Shown here one piece after another: positions 42,578 to 50,053 of a DNA stretch of 64,000 bases. Below the pieces are notes generated by a model, which saw only the letters and a list, made by a program, of their open reading frames with translations, did no database searches and was not told where the DNA came from. Made by a program: the position numbers and the translations under genes. The stretch lies in the NCBI RefSeq assembly GCF_040372045.1, contig NZ_BAABWH010000003.1; one strand, written 5' to 3'. This DNA comes from Thalassolituus sp006212115 (GTDB taxonomy: Bacteria; Pseudomonadota; Gammaproteobacteria; Pseudomonadales; Oceanobacteraceae). The first letter of the stretch is position 1. Each line of letters begins with the position of its first letter.

Positions 42578-43774
42578 TTCTTCCGACACCAGAACAATAG
42601 CCTGCTCAATGGTCGTTTCCAGCTGGCTCGGTGTCAGGCAGAGTTGTTTCCAGGGGATGGCATCAGCATCCCCATGCTCCCAGCAGTGTATGGCCGCGAG
42701 GTGGCGGCCATAGATTCCAGTGTGTTTGCTGATGGCCTCGGTCAATTCGTCTGGCAGGCTGACTTTGGCGCATACTTCATCGATTGGCAGGTCCAACAGT
42801 GCATCGAGTAGGGAAAATAATCCCAGAGTGAAGGCTGTATCCGGATCAAGCTCATCACTGAAGGCAGAAATTCCCTGCATCAGATGCGCTCTGAACAGGG
42901 CTTGTTGCTGCAAAATAGCAGGCTTATCTGACAGCTTGCCGAGAGCCAGAAGGTTCGCCCAGCGCTTTATGCGATTCAGACCCAGTGCCGTAGCGGCGCG
43001 TTGTAATGTGGTGATCGAAGCTCCTTGATTCACGGTTGGCGAGTTAGCCATCTGCAATAAACGGAAGCTAAGCTGAGGGTCGCGGCGTACCGTGTCTACA
43101 ATATCTTCGAACTCCGCATCGGGTTTGTTCAACGCAGTAATCAACTGCATGACAGCGAGGTGTGAGTCGGGTGTGCGGCGGCCAAACATAGTGACCGGCT
43201 TGCTGAAAAAATATCCTTGGAACAAGTCGTAGCCAGCTTGTTTGCAGGCCTCGAATTCTTCGTGTGTTTCTACTTTCTCGGCCAACCATAGCAGGCCATC
43301 GCGGTGAAAAGTGTCGCGGATAGTGGCCGCATCGGATTTTCCTGTCAGCGCCGGTAGGTCGACCTTGACGATATCGGCATACGCCAACCAAGTGGCTTGT
43401 TCACTACTGCCGGTGAAGTCATCTACGGCGATGCGGTATCCCTGTTTCTTCAGGCGTTGTACTGCTGCAATATTTGTCTCGCTGGGCGGGATATGTTCGA
43501 GTAGTTCAATCACCATTTCGTCAGGCGATAATGGCAGGTCGATGACGAGGAAGTCGGCTGTGAAGTTGACGAAAGCGGGGAGGCCAGCTGTCACCGATGG
43601 CATGCCGATTTCGTGAAGGGCGCCAATGACGACTTCAGTCGTTGCATCATTACCATGCGCGTTCTGCCAGGTGACGTTGTCAGTGGGAACCGGCCGGCAC
43701 AACAGTTCATAAGCGTAGATAGATTGTTGCTTATCTAAAATGGGCTGACGGGCCAGTAACGGACGGTCCTGCAT
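42557..43774 (-). CDS. EAL-HDOD signalling protein with degenerate EAL domain
   Basis: A 405-residue two-domain protein. Residues about 5-190 are an EAL-like fold starting ARQPILDKQQSIYAYELLCRP, where the canonical E-A-L triplet and most metal ligands are absent; VDDFTGSSEQ is a relic of the DDFG region. Residues about 200-390 are an HDOD domain (LSFRLLQMANSPTVNQGASITTLQRAATALGLNRIKRWANLL). Such proteins act in c-di-GMP-linked signalling or as scaffolds rather than phosphodiesterases. It is divergent from cheV. Confidence 0.9.
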   Translation of the reverse strand: MQDRPLLARQPILDKQQSIYAYELLCRPVPTDNVTWQNAHGNDATTEVVIGALHEIGMPSVTAGLPAFVNFTADFLVIDLPLSPDEMVIELLEHIPPSETNIAAVQRLKKQGYRIAVDDFTGSSEQATWLAYADIVKVDLPALTGKSDAATIRDTFHRDGLLWLAEKVETHEEFEACKQAGYDLFQGYFFSKPVTMFGRRTPDSHLAVMQLITALNKPDAEFEDIVDTVRRDPQLSFRLLQMANSPTVNQGASITTLQRAATALGLNRIKRWANLLALGKLSDKPAILQQQALFRAHLMQGISAFSDELDPDTAFTLGLFSLLDALLDLPIDEVCAKVSLPDELTEAISKHTGIYGRHLAAIHCWEHGDADAIPWKQLCLTPSQLETTIEQAIVLVSEESGALGT

Positions 43775-43893
43775 GAACGATTCACCAACTGAGTTACATT
43801 ATTCACCGATTTTTTCAGTGTAGACGGTATTTCAGCCTGCGTTTTGAATAGCCTTGTCTACACTTTCTGGAGAAGCGATTTCCGGAGTAAATT

Positions 43894-44838
43894 ATGAGCA
43901 ATGTTCTCAGCAGTGTTGATGCCCGTACTCAGCTTGTCGGGCAGAACCGGTTGGAACTGCTGTTGTTCCACCTCGGCGGGCATCAGTACTTTGCGATTAA
44001 CGTATTTAAAGTTCAGGAGGTGATGCGCCTTCCTGAATTGACCAAGATTCCAGACAGTCATCCGTGCATCCGAGGGGTGTGTCACGTTCGTGGGCAGACT
44101 GTCCCTGTGGTTGACCTGCGAGCGGCGGTGAAGATGGGTCCGATGCCCGGTGATACCAGTGAATGCAACATCATCGTCACCGAATACAATATGACGGTTC
44201 AGGCGTTTCTGGTCGGCGGCGTGGATCGTATTGTGAACATGAACTGGAATGAGATTCTTCCGCCTCCTGGTGGGGCCGGTCGCCAGCACTATCTGACGGC
44301 AATTACTCGTATTGACGAGCGTATCGTTGAAATCATTGATGTCGAGAAAGTGCTGGCCGAAATCAGTCCTTATGAGCAGGACCTCAGCGATGACGCTTAC
44401 GATCGCGCTCTGCTCGAGCAGGTGCGAGGTAAAGACATTCTTATTGTCGACGACTCCAATGTAGCGCTAGAGCAAATGAAGCTTGTTCTGGGGCCGATGG
44501 GGCTGAATATTGTCGAAGCGCGCAATGGGCTGGAGGCATACCAAACTCTGATGCACTGGAAGCAGGAAGGACGGGACATCAATGATCGCTTGTTGATGAT
44601 CATCACCGATGCCGAAATGCCGGAAATGGACGGCTATATGCTGACAACGGAGATACGACAGGATGCGGAACTTAAGGATACCTTCATCATTCTGCATACG
44701 TCCTTGTCGGGTAATTTCAACAAAGCCATGGTCGAGAAGGTGGGTTGCAATGGTTTCCTGTCGAAATTCAAACCGCACAGTCTGGCGGAAGAAGTCCAGA
44801 AATTGATACGTTTGAAAGTGGAGCAGAGCGCGGGCTAG
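43894..44838 (+). CDS. cheV: Chemotaxis coupling protein CheV
   Basis: A 314-residue CheV. Residues about 15-160 are a CheW-like coupling domain (NVFKVQEVMRLPELTKIPDSHPCIRGVCHVRGQTVPVVDL); residues about 178-305 are a receiver domain with DD near 185-186, the phosphoacceptor Asp in MIITDAEMPEMDGYML, Thr-type switch residue in LHTSLSG and Lys in SKFKPHS. CheV links chemoreceptors to CheA and dampens signalling when phosphorylated. CCGGAG is well placed before the ATG. The rest of the che operon is not in the window; a CheZ-like gene lies 0.9 kb downstream on the other strand. Confidence 0.95.
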   Translation: MSNVLSSVDARTQLVGQNRLELLLFHLGGHQYFAINVFKVQEVMRLPELTKIPDSHPCIRGVCHVRGQTVPVVDLRAAVKMGPMPGDTSECNIIVTEYNMTVQAFLVGGVDRIVNMNWNEILPPPGGAGRQHYLTAITRIDERIVEIIDVEKVLAEISPYEQDLSDDAYDRALLEQVRGKDILIVDDSNVALEQMKLVLGPMGLNIVEARNGLEAYQTLMHWKQEGRDINDRLLMIITDAEMPEMDGYMLTTEIRQDAELKDTFIILHTSLSGNFNKAMVEKVGCNGFLSKFKPHSLAEEVQKLIRLKVEQSAG

Positions 44839-44851
44839 CTATAGCAGGCTG

Positions 44852-44887
44852 CTTTGCCTGTTACTTTGCCTGTTACTTTGCCTGTCA
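44852..44887. repeat. 12-bp tandem repeat downstream of cheV
   Basis: ctttgcctgtta at 44852-44863 and 44864-44875, with a one-base variant at 44876-44887. It lies in the short non-coding gap between cheV and the MOSC gene. Confidence 0.85.
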
Positions 44888-44939
44888 CTCTTCCTACTGA
44901 GCGAGTAGACTTGAGGCCAGTCTGGCTCAGGAGGCTCGC

Positions 44940-45743
44940 ATGCACATATCACGTCTTTTTATTTACCCTGTAAAGTCATGTGCTGGCGTTGAGGTCGATG
45001 CATTGCACTTTGACTCTTCCGGGCCTGTCGGCGATCGCCGATTTGTCATTACCACTCCTGCTGGTGACTTCCTCACGCAGCGTGAACTTCCAGAGATGGC
45101 CCGTATTCAGCCCAAACTGGCCGATACCCAACTCACGCTTTCGCACCCAGATGCCAAAGACTGTGTGGTTCACTTTGATACTGATGGTCCAACTCACCGG
45201 GTGAGGGTATGGCGGGACGAAATTCTCGGTGTCGATTGCGGTGACGAGGTGGCGGCCTGGCTAACGTCTCGCCTTGGTCAGGAGGCCCGTTTGTCTGTAT
45301 TGCCCGCGGATAACCCCAGACTGGCCGATCCTGCTTACGCGGAGGCTGGAATTCAGGTTGGATACGCGGACGGCTTTCCATTGCTCGTTATTACACAGGA
45401 AAGTCTGGACAAGCTGAGTGAAGATGCCGGGCTGAACGTTGATGTCCGACGGTTCCGGCCAAACATTGTCGTGTCAGGTGCAGATGGTTCGTTTGCTGAG
45501 AGGGAGTGGCGTCGCCTCGGAGTCGGCGAGGGCTCACAGCAGCAGTTGCCGATTCAAATTGTTAAGCCTTGCGAGCGCTGTGTGATTCCAACTCGAGACC
45601 CGGATACGTTAGAGCGAACGGGTGCACTTATGACTTCGTTGAAGAATTTGTGTCGAATCGACGGACGGATTATCTTTGGTCAGAATGCGACGTACGCTGG
45701 CGAATACTTGGCCGTTGGTACGCCGCTGTTTGTATCGGAATAG
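44940..45743 (+). CDS. MOSC domain protein (YcbX/MARC-like)
   Basis: A 267-residue protein with an N-terminal beta-barrel domain (residues about 1-110, beginning ISRLFIYPVKSCAGVEV) and a MOSC domain (about 130-265) containing DVRRFRPNIVV and the conserved molybdenum-binding cysteine in KPCERCVIPTRDP. Relatives such as YcbX and MARC reduce N-hydroxylated compounds with a Moco partner. The common C-terminal ferredoxin domain of YcbX is missing, so an external electron donor would be required. Confidence 0.9.
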   Translation: MHISRLFIYPVKSCAGVEVDALHFDSSGPVGDRRFVITTPAGDFLTQRELPEMARIQPKLADTQLTLSHPDAKDCVVHFDTDGPTHRVRVWRDEILGVDCGDEVAAWLTSRLGQEARLSVLPADNPRLADPAYAEAGIQVGYADGFPLLVITQESLDKLSEDAGLNVDVRRFRPNIVVSGADGSFAEREWRRLGVGEGSQQQLPIQIVKPCERCVIPTRDPDTLERTGALMTSLKNLCRIDGRIIFGQNATYAGEYLAVGTPLFVSE

Positions 45744-45752
45744 CTCGCTCTA

Positions 45753-46367
45753 TCAGAATAACTCGATGTCGTCGTCAGTACCGAATGCGTCATCCATCGG
45801 TTTGTTGAAGTGATGGTGGTAGATTTCCAGTGCTTCGGCGATCGAGCGACCAGCTAGGATATGTTCGAACATAATACGTTCGGCTTCCATGGTGTAATTT
45901 GCTTTGATTTCGTCCTGTAATTTAGCCCACTCGCGTTCCATATAACGACCAGCCGGATCGGAAATCAGATGTCCTGTTTTCTCCAGACTCTCACCAATGT
46001 GTTCCATTCTCTGCGATAAGCGGTCGTAAAACTGGAAGGCGACGACGGCTTTACCCACTTCCTGATGGATCACTTCGGCTGCTTCTTTGATCTCATCCGG
46101 TGCTTCAGAACTGGCTTTGGCAAAATGATCTAACAGCAAACGCGACTTCCCAGCAATGGCGGTAAAGCTGTGAGTCAAGGTATCGACAGAATCATTCCCT
46201 TCTTTCATCGACGTATCAATCTGAGCGACTGCCAATGCCAGAAGTGTGAGCGTTTCGCCAATCTGGCTCCAGTTCAATTGTTCGTCAGGAGACAGGCGAC
46301 TCAGGGAATGTTTCTTTTGAGGTTGCGAAGAGTATTCTGCGCCTTCATTTTTATAGGGTTGTGCCAT
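45753..46367 (-). CDS. Helical protein with CheZ-like features
   Basis: A 204-residue, mainly alpha-helical protein without a confident family. The central helix FQFYDRLSQR (residues 111-120) places Asp115 and Gln119 four apart, as the catalytic Asp143/Gln147 of E. coli CheZ are in its QDLTGQ motif. The protein ends in an acidic tail plus hydrophobics (TDDDIELF), reminiscent of the CheY-binding C-terminal peptide of CheZ. Long helices cover residues 30-100 and 145-180, compatible with a four-helix bundle. It lies close to cheV. The function remains inferred, since FQFxDRxSQ motifs also occur in other chemotaxis-related proteins. Convergent with the MOSC gene, with a 9-base gap. Confidence 0.75.
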   Translation of the reverse strand: MAQPYKNEGAEYSSQPQKKHSLSRLSPDEQLNWSQIGETLTLLALAVAQIDTSMKEGNDSVDTLTHSFTAIAGKSRLLLDHFAKASSEAPDEIKEAAEVIHQEVGKAVVAFQFYDRLSQRMEHIGESLEKTGHLISDPAGRYMEREWAKLQDEIKANYTMEAERIMFEHILAGRSIAEALEIYHHHFNKPMDDAFGTDDDIELF

Positions 46368-46453
46368 GGGATACGCATCCAGAATCGGTTTCTAGAAAGC
46401 TTAGTACAGTTTGCTGGTGGAGCCAGTCTGTAGGCCACGGCACGCGCGGTTAG

Positions 46454-47326
46454 TCAGGTTAGATGGTGATTTTGCAGGCGCAGAAGTAGGGCTGATGTGT
46501 CTTTCGAGCCATTTCCGCTAGCGATCAGCTCCTGATAGTACTGATCCACTTGTTGCGTAACAGGGAGTTCAGCGTTACTGGCCAGAGCCTGCTCGAGGCA
46601 GATCTGAAGGTCTTTGTGCATCAGATCAACCGCAAAACCATGGTCGTATTCACCTTTATGCATGGTTTCGTGGCGATTCTGCAGTTGCCAGCTGCTGGCT
46701 GCTCCCTGACCGACCAGTGCCATCACTTTACCGACATCAAGGTCGTTCTGTTGCGCAAAATGAACTCCTTCGGCGAGTGCCTGTATCAAACCTGCAACAC
46801 AGATCTGATTTACCATTTTCGTTTTCTGCCCGGCACCGACTGGACCCATATGGGCAATCGCCTTGGTGTAAGGGGCGGTGATTTGGCACAGCGTCTCATA
46901 AGCTTCCGAGTCACATCCTGCCATGAGGGACAACTGTCCGTTGATAGCCCCTTGCTGGCCGCCTGAGACTGGCACATCACAGAAATACACACCATTTTCA
47001 GCGGCAATACGCCCCATGTTTTCGGCGAGACCAGCGCTGGTGGTGCTGTGATCAATAATCAGTGAACCGGGCTTCAACTGATTTATTATACCGTTATCTA
47101 CTAGCCATTCTTCAACGTCGGCGTCGCGGCTGACGCACAGAATTACCGCATCTACGTTGTCCGGCAGGGTCGTGCCTGTGAGGGCTGAGCCCGCGTTGCC
47201 GCCGAGCCAGGTAGCGACCTTGGCAGTGCTTCGGTTTGCAACGGTGAGAGTGTGTCCTGCTTGAGTCAGGTGGTGCGCCATTGGCGCGCCCATATTGCCT
47301 AAGCCAATGAATACGATGTTACTCAT
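46454..47326 (-). CDS. NAD(P)-dependent beta-hydroxyacid dehydrogenase (3-hydroxyisobutyrate dehydrogenase family)
   Basis: A 290-residue oxidoreductase. The N-terminal Rossmann motif IVFIGLGNMGAPMAHHL is near residues 4-20, the DVPVSGGQQGA substrate loop near 117-127, and the catalytic Lys in GAGQKTKMVNQICVAG near 165-180. Likely substrates are 3-hydroxyisobutyrate, tartronate semialdehyde or a related hydroxyacid. The start ATG 47326 gives the family N-terminus; the longer frame to 47362 adds an atypical leader and would overlap the gltA terminator. Confidence 0.9.
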   Translation of the reverse strand: MSNIVFIGLGNMGAPMAHHLTQAGHTLTVANRSTAKVATWLGGNAGSALTGTTLPDNVDAVILCVSRDADVEEWLVDNGIINQLKPGSLIIDHSTTSAGLAENMGRIAAENGVYFCDVPVSGGQQGAINGQLSLMAGCDSEAYETLCQITAPYTKAIAHMGPVGAGQKTKMVNQICVAGLIQALAEGVHFAQQNDLDVGKVMALVGQGAASSWQLQNRHETMHKGEYDHGFAVDLMHKDLQICLEQALASNAELPVTQQVDQYYQELIASGNGSKDTSALLLRLQNHHLT

Positions 47327-47360
47327 AATGTTTCCGTGAGATGAGATCTTTTTACAGGTC

Positions 47361-47387
47361 AAAAAAAAGCCGCTGAAAACAGCGGCT
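47361..47387 (-). terminator. Rho-independent terminator of gltA
   Basis: On the - strand AGCCGCTG, TTTT loop, CAGCGGCT and a long T run; it lies just downstream of gltA. Confidence 0.9.
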
Positions 47388-47410
47388 CTTTCTCGGTGAT
47401 CGGTTAACGA

Positions 47411-48688
47411 TCAGCCCGGGTAGTCACGCTTCGCGTAACCAGTGTACAGCTGACGTGGACGACCGATGCGGTAGTTGCCACTGATCATCTCATTCCAGTG
47501 TGCGATCCAACCTGGAGTACGACCGGTCGCGAAGATCACGGTGAACATCTCAGTCGGAATGCCAATGGCTTTCAGGATGATGCCAGAGTAGAAGTCAACG
47601 TTAGGGTACAGACCACGCTTAACGAAGTACTCGTCTTCTGTTGCGATCTTCTCAAGCTTCATTGCGATCTTCAGCAGTGGATCATCTTCCATACCCAGTT
47701 CTGCCAGAACTTCGTCACAGGTCTGCTTCATTACCTTAGCGCGTGGATCGAAGTTCTTGTAAACGCGGTGACCGAAGCCCATCAGACGGAATGGATCTTC
47801 TTTGTCCTTCGCCTTGGCAATGAACTTGTCGATGTTTGATTCATCGCCAATTTCGTTCAGCATGTTCAGTACTGCTTCGTTCGCACCACCGTGAGCAGGG
47901 CCCCACAGAGCAGCAATACCAGAAGCAATACAAGCGAATGGGTTAGCACCAGTAGAACCTGCAAGGCGAACAGTAGACGTTGATGCATTCTGTTCGTGGT
48001 CCGCGTGCAACAGGAAGATGCGGTCCATGGCTTTAGCCAATACCGGGCTGATTTTCTTCTCTTCGCATGGCGTGTTGAACATCATGTGCAGGAAGTTTTC
48101 AGCGTAGCCCAGATCGTTCTGCGGATACATGAACGGCTGGCCGATGCTGTACTTATAAACCATGGCTGCCAGAGTTGGCATCTTAGCGATCAGACGATGC
48201 GCAGAAACCATGCGAGAGTGCTCGTCATGGATATCCAGAGAATCGTGATAGAAAGCGGAGAGGGCACCAACTACACCGCACATAACGGCCATAGGGTGCG
48301 CGTCGCGACGGAAGCCGTTAAAGAAGTGGCTCAGCTGCTCGTGCACCATTGTGTGGTTTTTGATAGTGCTGACGAAAGTTTCTTTCTGAGCTGCGTCTGG
48401 AAGCTCTCCGTGCAGAAGCAGGTAGCAAGTCTCCAGGTAGTCAGACTTCTCAGCCAGTTGATCGATCGGGTATCCGCGGTGAAGCAGAACGCCTGCTGCG
48501 CCATCAATGTAGGTAATCGCAGATTCAGTAGCTGCGGTGGATACGAAGCCAGGGTCGTATGTGAACAGGCCTTTGCCAGTCAGACTGCGGACGTCGACGA
48601 CATCAGGGCCTACGGTGCCTTCGTAAACCGGCAATTCTAATGTTTCTTCTACGCCATCGACTTTCAGCGTTGCTTTCTTGTCAGCCAT
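47411..48688 (-). CDS. gltA: Type II citrate synthase
   Basis: A 425-residue citrate synthase of the hexameric NADH-sensitive type, condensing acetyl-CoA with oxaloacetate. The catalytic histidines lie in LLHADHEQNAS (near 225) and LMGFGHRVYKNFDPRA (near 305), and the catalytic Asp in the PNVDFYSGIIL segment (near 363). It is divergent from sdhC across a 643-base regulatory region with a good promoter on its side. Monocistronic, with a terminator. Confidence 0.97.
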   Translation of the reverse strand: MADKKATLKVDGVEETLELPVYEGTVGPDVVDVRSLTGKGLFTYDPGFVSTAATESAITYIDGAAGVLLHRGYPIDQLAEKSDYLETCYLLLHGELPDAAQKETFVSTIKNHTMVHEQLSHFFNGFRRDAHPMAVMCGVVGALSAFYHDSLDIHDEHSRMVSAHRLIAKMPTLAAMVYKYSIGQPFMYPQNDLGYAENFLHMMFNTPCEEKKISPVLAKAMDRIFLLHADHEQNASTSTVRLAGSTGANPFACIASGIAALWGPAHGGANEAVLNMLNEIGDESNIDKFIAKAKDKEDPFRLMGFGHRVYKNFDPRAKVMKQTCDEVLAELGMEDDPLLKIAMKLEKIATEDEYFVKRGLYPNVDFYSGIILKAIGIPTEMFTVIFATGRTPGWIAHWNEMISGNYRIGRPRQLYTGYAKRDYPG

Positions 48689-48867
48689 GAAATTAGGCCT
48701 CCTGCTATCTGATTAATACCCCGGGAGCATTGTTAGCTCCCCAAACTCTTCCAGTTTTTGTTCGCCAGTTCACAGGGTATGTGATGTTGGCTTCCAACCG
48801 GGTGTGGCCCGGTTTTTAAGAGGAAGAGAACACTTTTTAAGGTGTTACCCCAATACAAAGGGGCACA

Positions 48868-48895
48868 ACTATAAGTTGTGGAGCTTGTTTGTCAA
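48868..48895 (-). promoter_or_regulatory. Sigma-70 promoter of gltA
   Basis: On the - strand TTGACA (48895-48890), 16 bases, TATAGT (48873-48868). The perfect -35 and five-of-six -10 make a strong promoter about 180 bases before the gltA ATG. Confidence 0.7.
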
Positions 48896-49114
48896 TTATC
48901 CTGAGGTAGGACTGGCCCCAGTGATGAAAGTCAAGTACAGAACGTACAGATTGTAAAATCTGCTTAACGTTTGTCAGAGTGGATGGTGCGTGCTGCTTTG
49001 TGATGATTTCGCCATCGTGACCTCGTAAGGCCAGACCAGGCTTGGCTGCATGCAGTCGGAATATGGCAAAGCCACAACATCCAGAAAATTTACCCAGTGC
49101 TCACTTGAAGTCCT

Positions 49115-49133
49115 GTTAATGATTCTCAATAGC
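49115..49133. promoter_or_regulatory. Fur-box-like palindrome
   Basis: A 19-base site matching the classical Fur consensus at about 14 of 19 positions, 44 bases upstream of the -35 of the sdhC promoter. It could link iron supply to the iron-rich succinate dehydrogenase, or serve an unseen small RNA. Confidence 0.35.
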
Positions 49134-49176
49134 GATATTTCGCGTGCGGGGCGGTGTAATCTTGCTGTCATGACAT

Positions 49177-49205
49177 TTGTAAAACCCAGCGCTCGTGCTT
49201 ATAAT
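49177..49205 (+). promoter_or_regulatory. Sigma-70 promoter of the sdh operon
   Basis: TTGTAA (49177-49182), 17 bases, TATAAT (49200-49205). The -10 is perfect and lies 127 bases before sdhC. Confidence 0.65.
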
Positions 49206-49331
49206 TTGTCGCGACGGCAAACTTGTGCAATAGTTGTACAGGCAAGCTGTTCAACCTTTGTGAGCTTCTGCCTGGCACCGGATTAGATCTCTTGATGCGG
49301 CACCCGGCAAACATGAGAGTGTACTAAAACC

Positions 49332-49706
49332 GTGAATAGCAATAGACCAAAAAATCTGGATCTGACCACGATACAGCTCCCGCTTCCCGCCAAAGCATCC
49401 ATCCTCCACCGTATTTCCGGCTTCGCGTTGTTTTTTGCCGTTGCCTTTATGTTGTACGCATTGCAAGCGTCTCTCGAGTCTGAGCAGGCCTTCGGTGGTA
49501 TTCAGGAATTAATGGATCACTGGCTAGCCAAGCTGATCACCTGGGGCATCCTGTCTGCATTGGGTTACCACCTCATCGCTGGTGTTAAGCACCTACTGAT
49601 GGATATGGGTATTGGCGAAACGAAAGAAAGCGGCCGAGTAGGTGCGATGATCACACTGATCGCTGGGTTCGTGGTAATTGCATTGGCAGGAGTTTGGGTA
49701 TGGTAA
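49332..49706 (+). CDS. sdhC: Succinate dehydrogenase cytochrome b556 subunit
   Basis: A 124-residue membrane subunit with three helices. RPKNLDLTTIQLPLPAKASILHRISGF near the N-terminus includes the conserved Ser and Arg that line the quinone site; the heme-ligand His lies in the GYHLIAGVKHLLMDMG segment near 78-93. A GTG start is used, giving the family N-terminus. First gene of sdhCDAB; it overlaps sdhD by 7 bases. Confidence 0.95.
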   Translation: MNSNRPKNLDLTTIQLPLPAKASILHRISGFALFFAVAFMLYALQASLESEQAFGGIQELMDHWLAKLITWGILSALGYHLIAGVKHLLMDMGIGETKESGRVGAMITLIAGFVVIALAGVWVW

Positions 49707-50050
49707 ACAGCGTTACTAATTTGGGCCGTAGCGGTCTGTACGACTGGGTGGTTCAGCGTCTTAGCGCTGTGATTCTCGCTATATACACCTTGTTCTTGTT
49801 CGGCTTTGTAGTGGCGAGCCCAGAACTGACCTTTGCGGAGTGGCATGGCCTGTTCTCACAGGTATGGATGAAAGTGTTCAGCCTCGCTGCACTGATCTCC
49901 ATTTGTGCTCACGCCTGGGTAGGTCTGTGGACGATCTCGACTGACTACATCACGGGCTCAACAGCACTGCGTTTCTTGTTCCAGCTGGTGACAGCTTCTT
50001 TCCTGTTCAGTTACCTCGTTTGGGGTATTGATATTCTCTGGAGCGTGTAA
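49700..50050 (+). CDS. sdhD: Succinate dehydrogenase membrane anchor subunit
   Basis: A 116-residue three-helix subunit. GLYDWVVQRLSAVILAIYTL is the conserved first helix, and CAHAWVGLWTISTDYI near 69-84 holds the heme His and quinone-site Asp-Tyr pair. ATG 49700 overlaps the sdhC stop (translational coupling); a TTG at 49694 is less likely. Confidence 0.95.
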   Translation: MVNSVTNLGRSGLYDWVVQRLSAVILAIYTLFLFGFVVASPELTFAEWHGLFSQVWMKVFSLAALISICAHAWVGLWTISTDYITGSTALRFLFQLVTASFLFSYLVWGIDILWSV

Positions 50051-50053
50051 GTC

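Larger units (their letters stand above)
48689..49331. other. gltA/sdhC divergent regulatory region
   Basis: 643 bases without a supported gene. It carries a promoter for each side and a Fur-box-like palindrome between them (listed separately). Leaders of roughly 170 bases (gltA) and 120 bases (sdhC) result. Short frames at 48974-49171 and 49050-49286 look random and lack ribosome sites. Confidence 0.6.
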
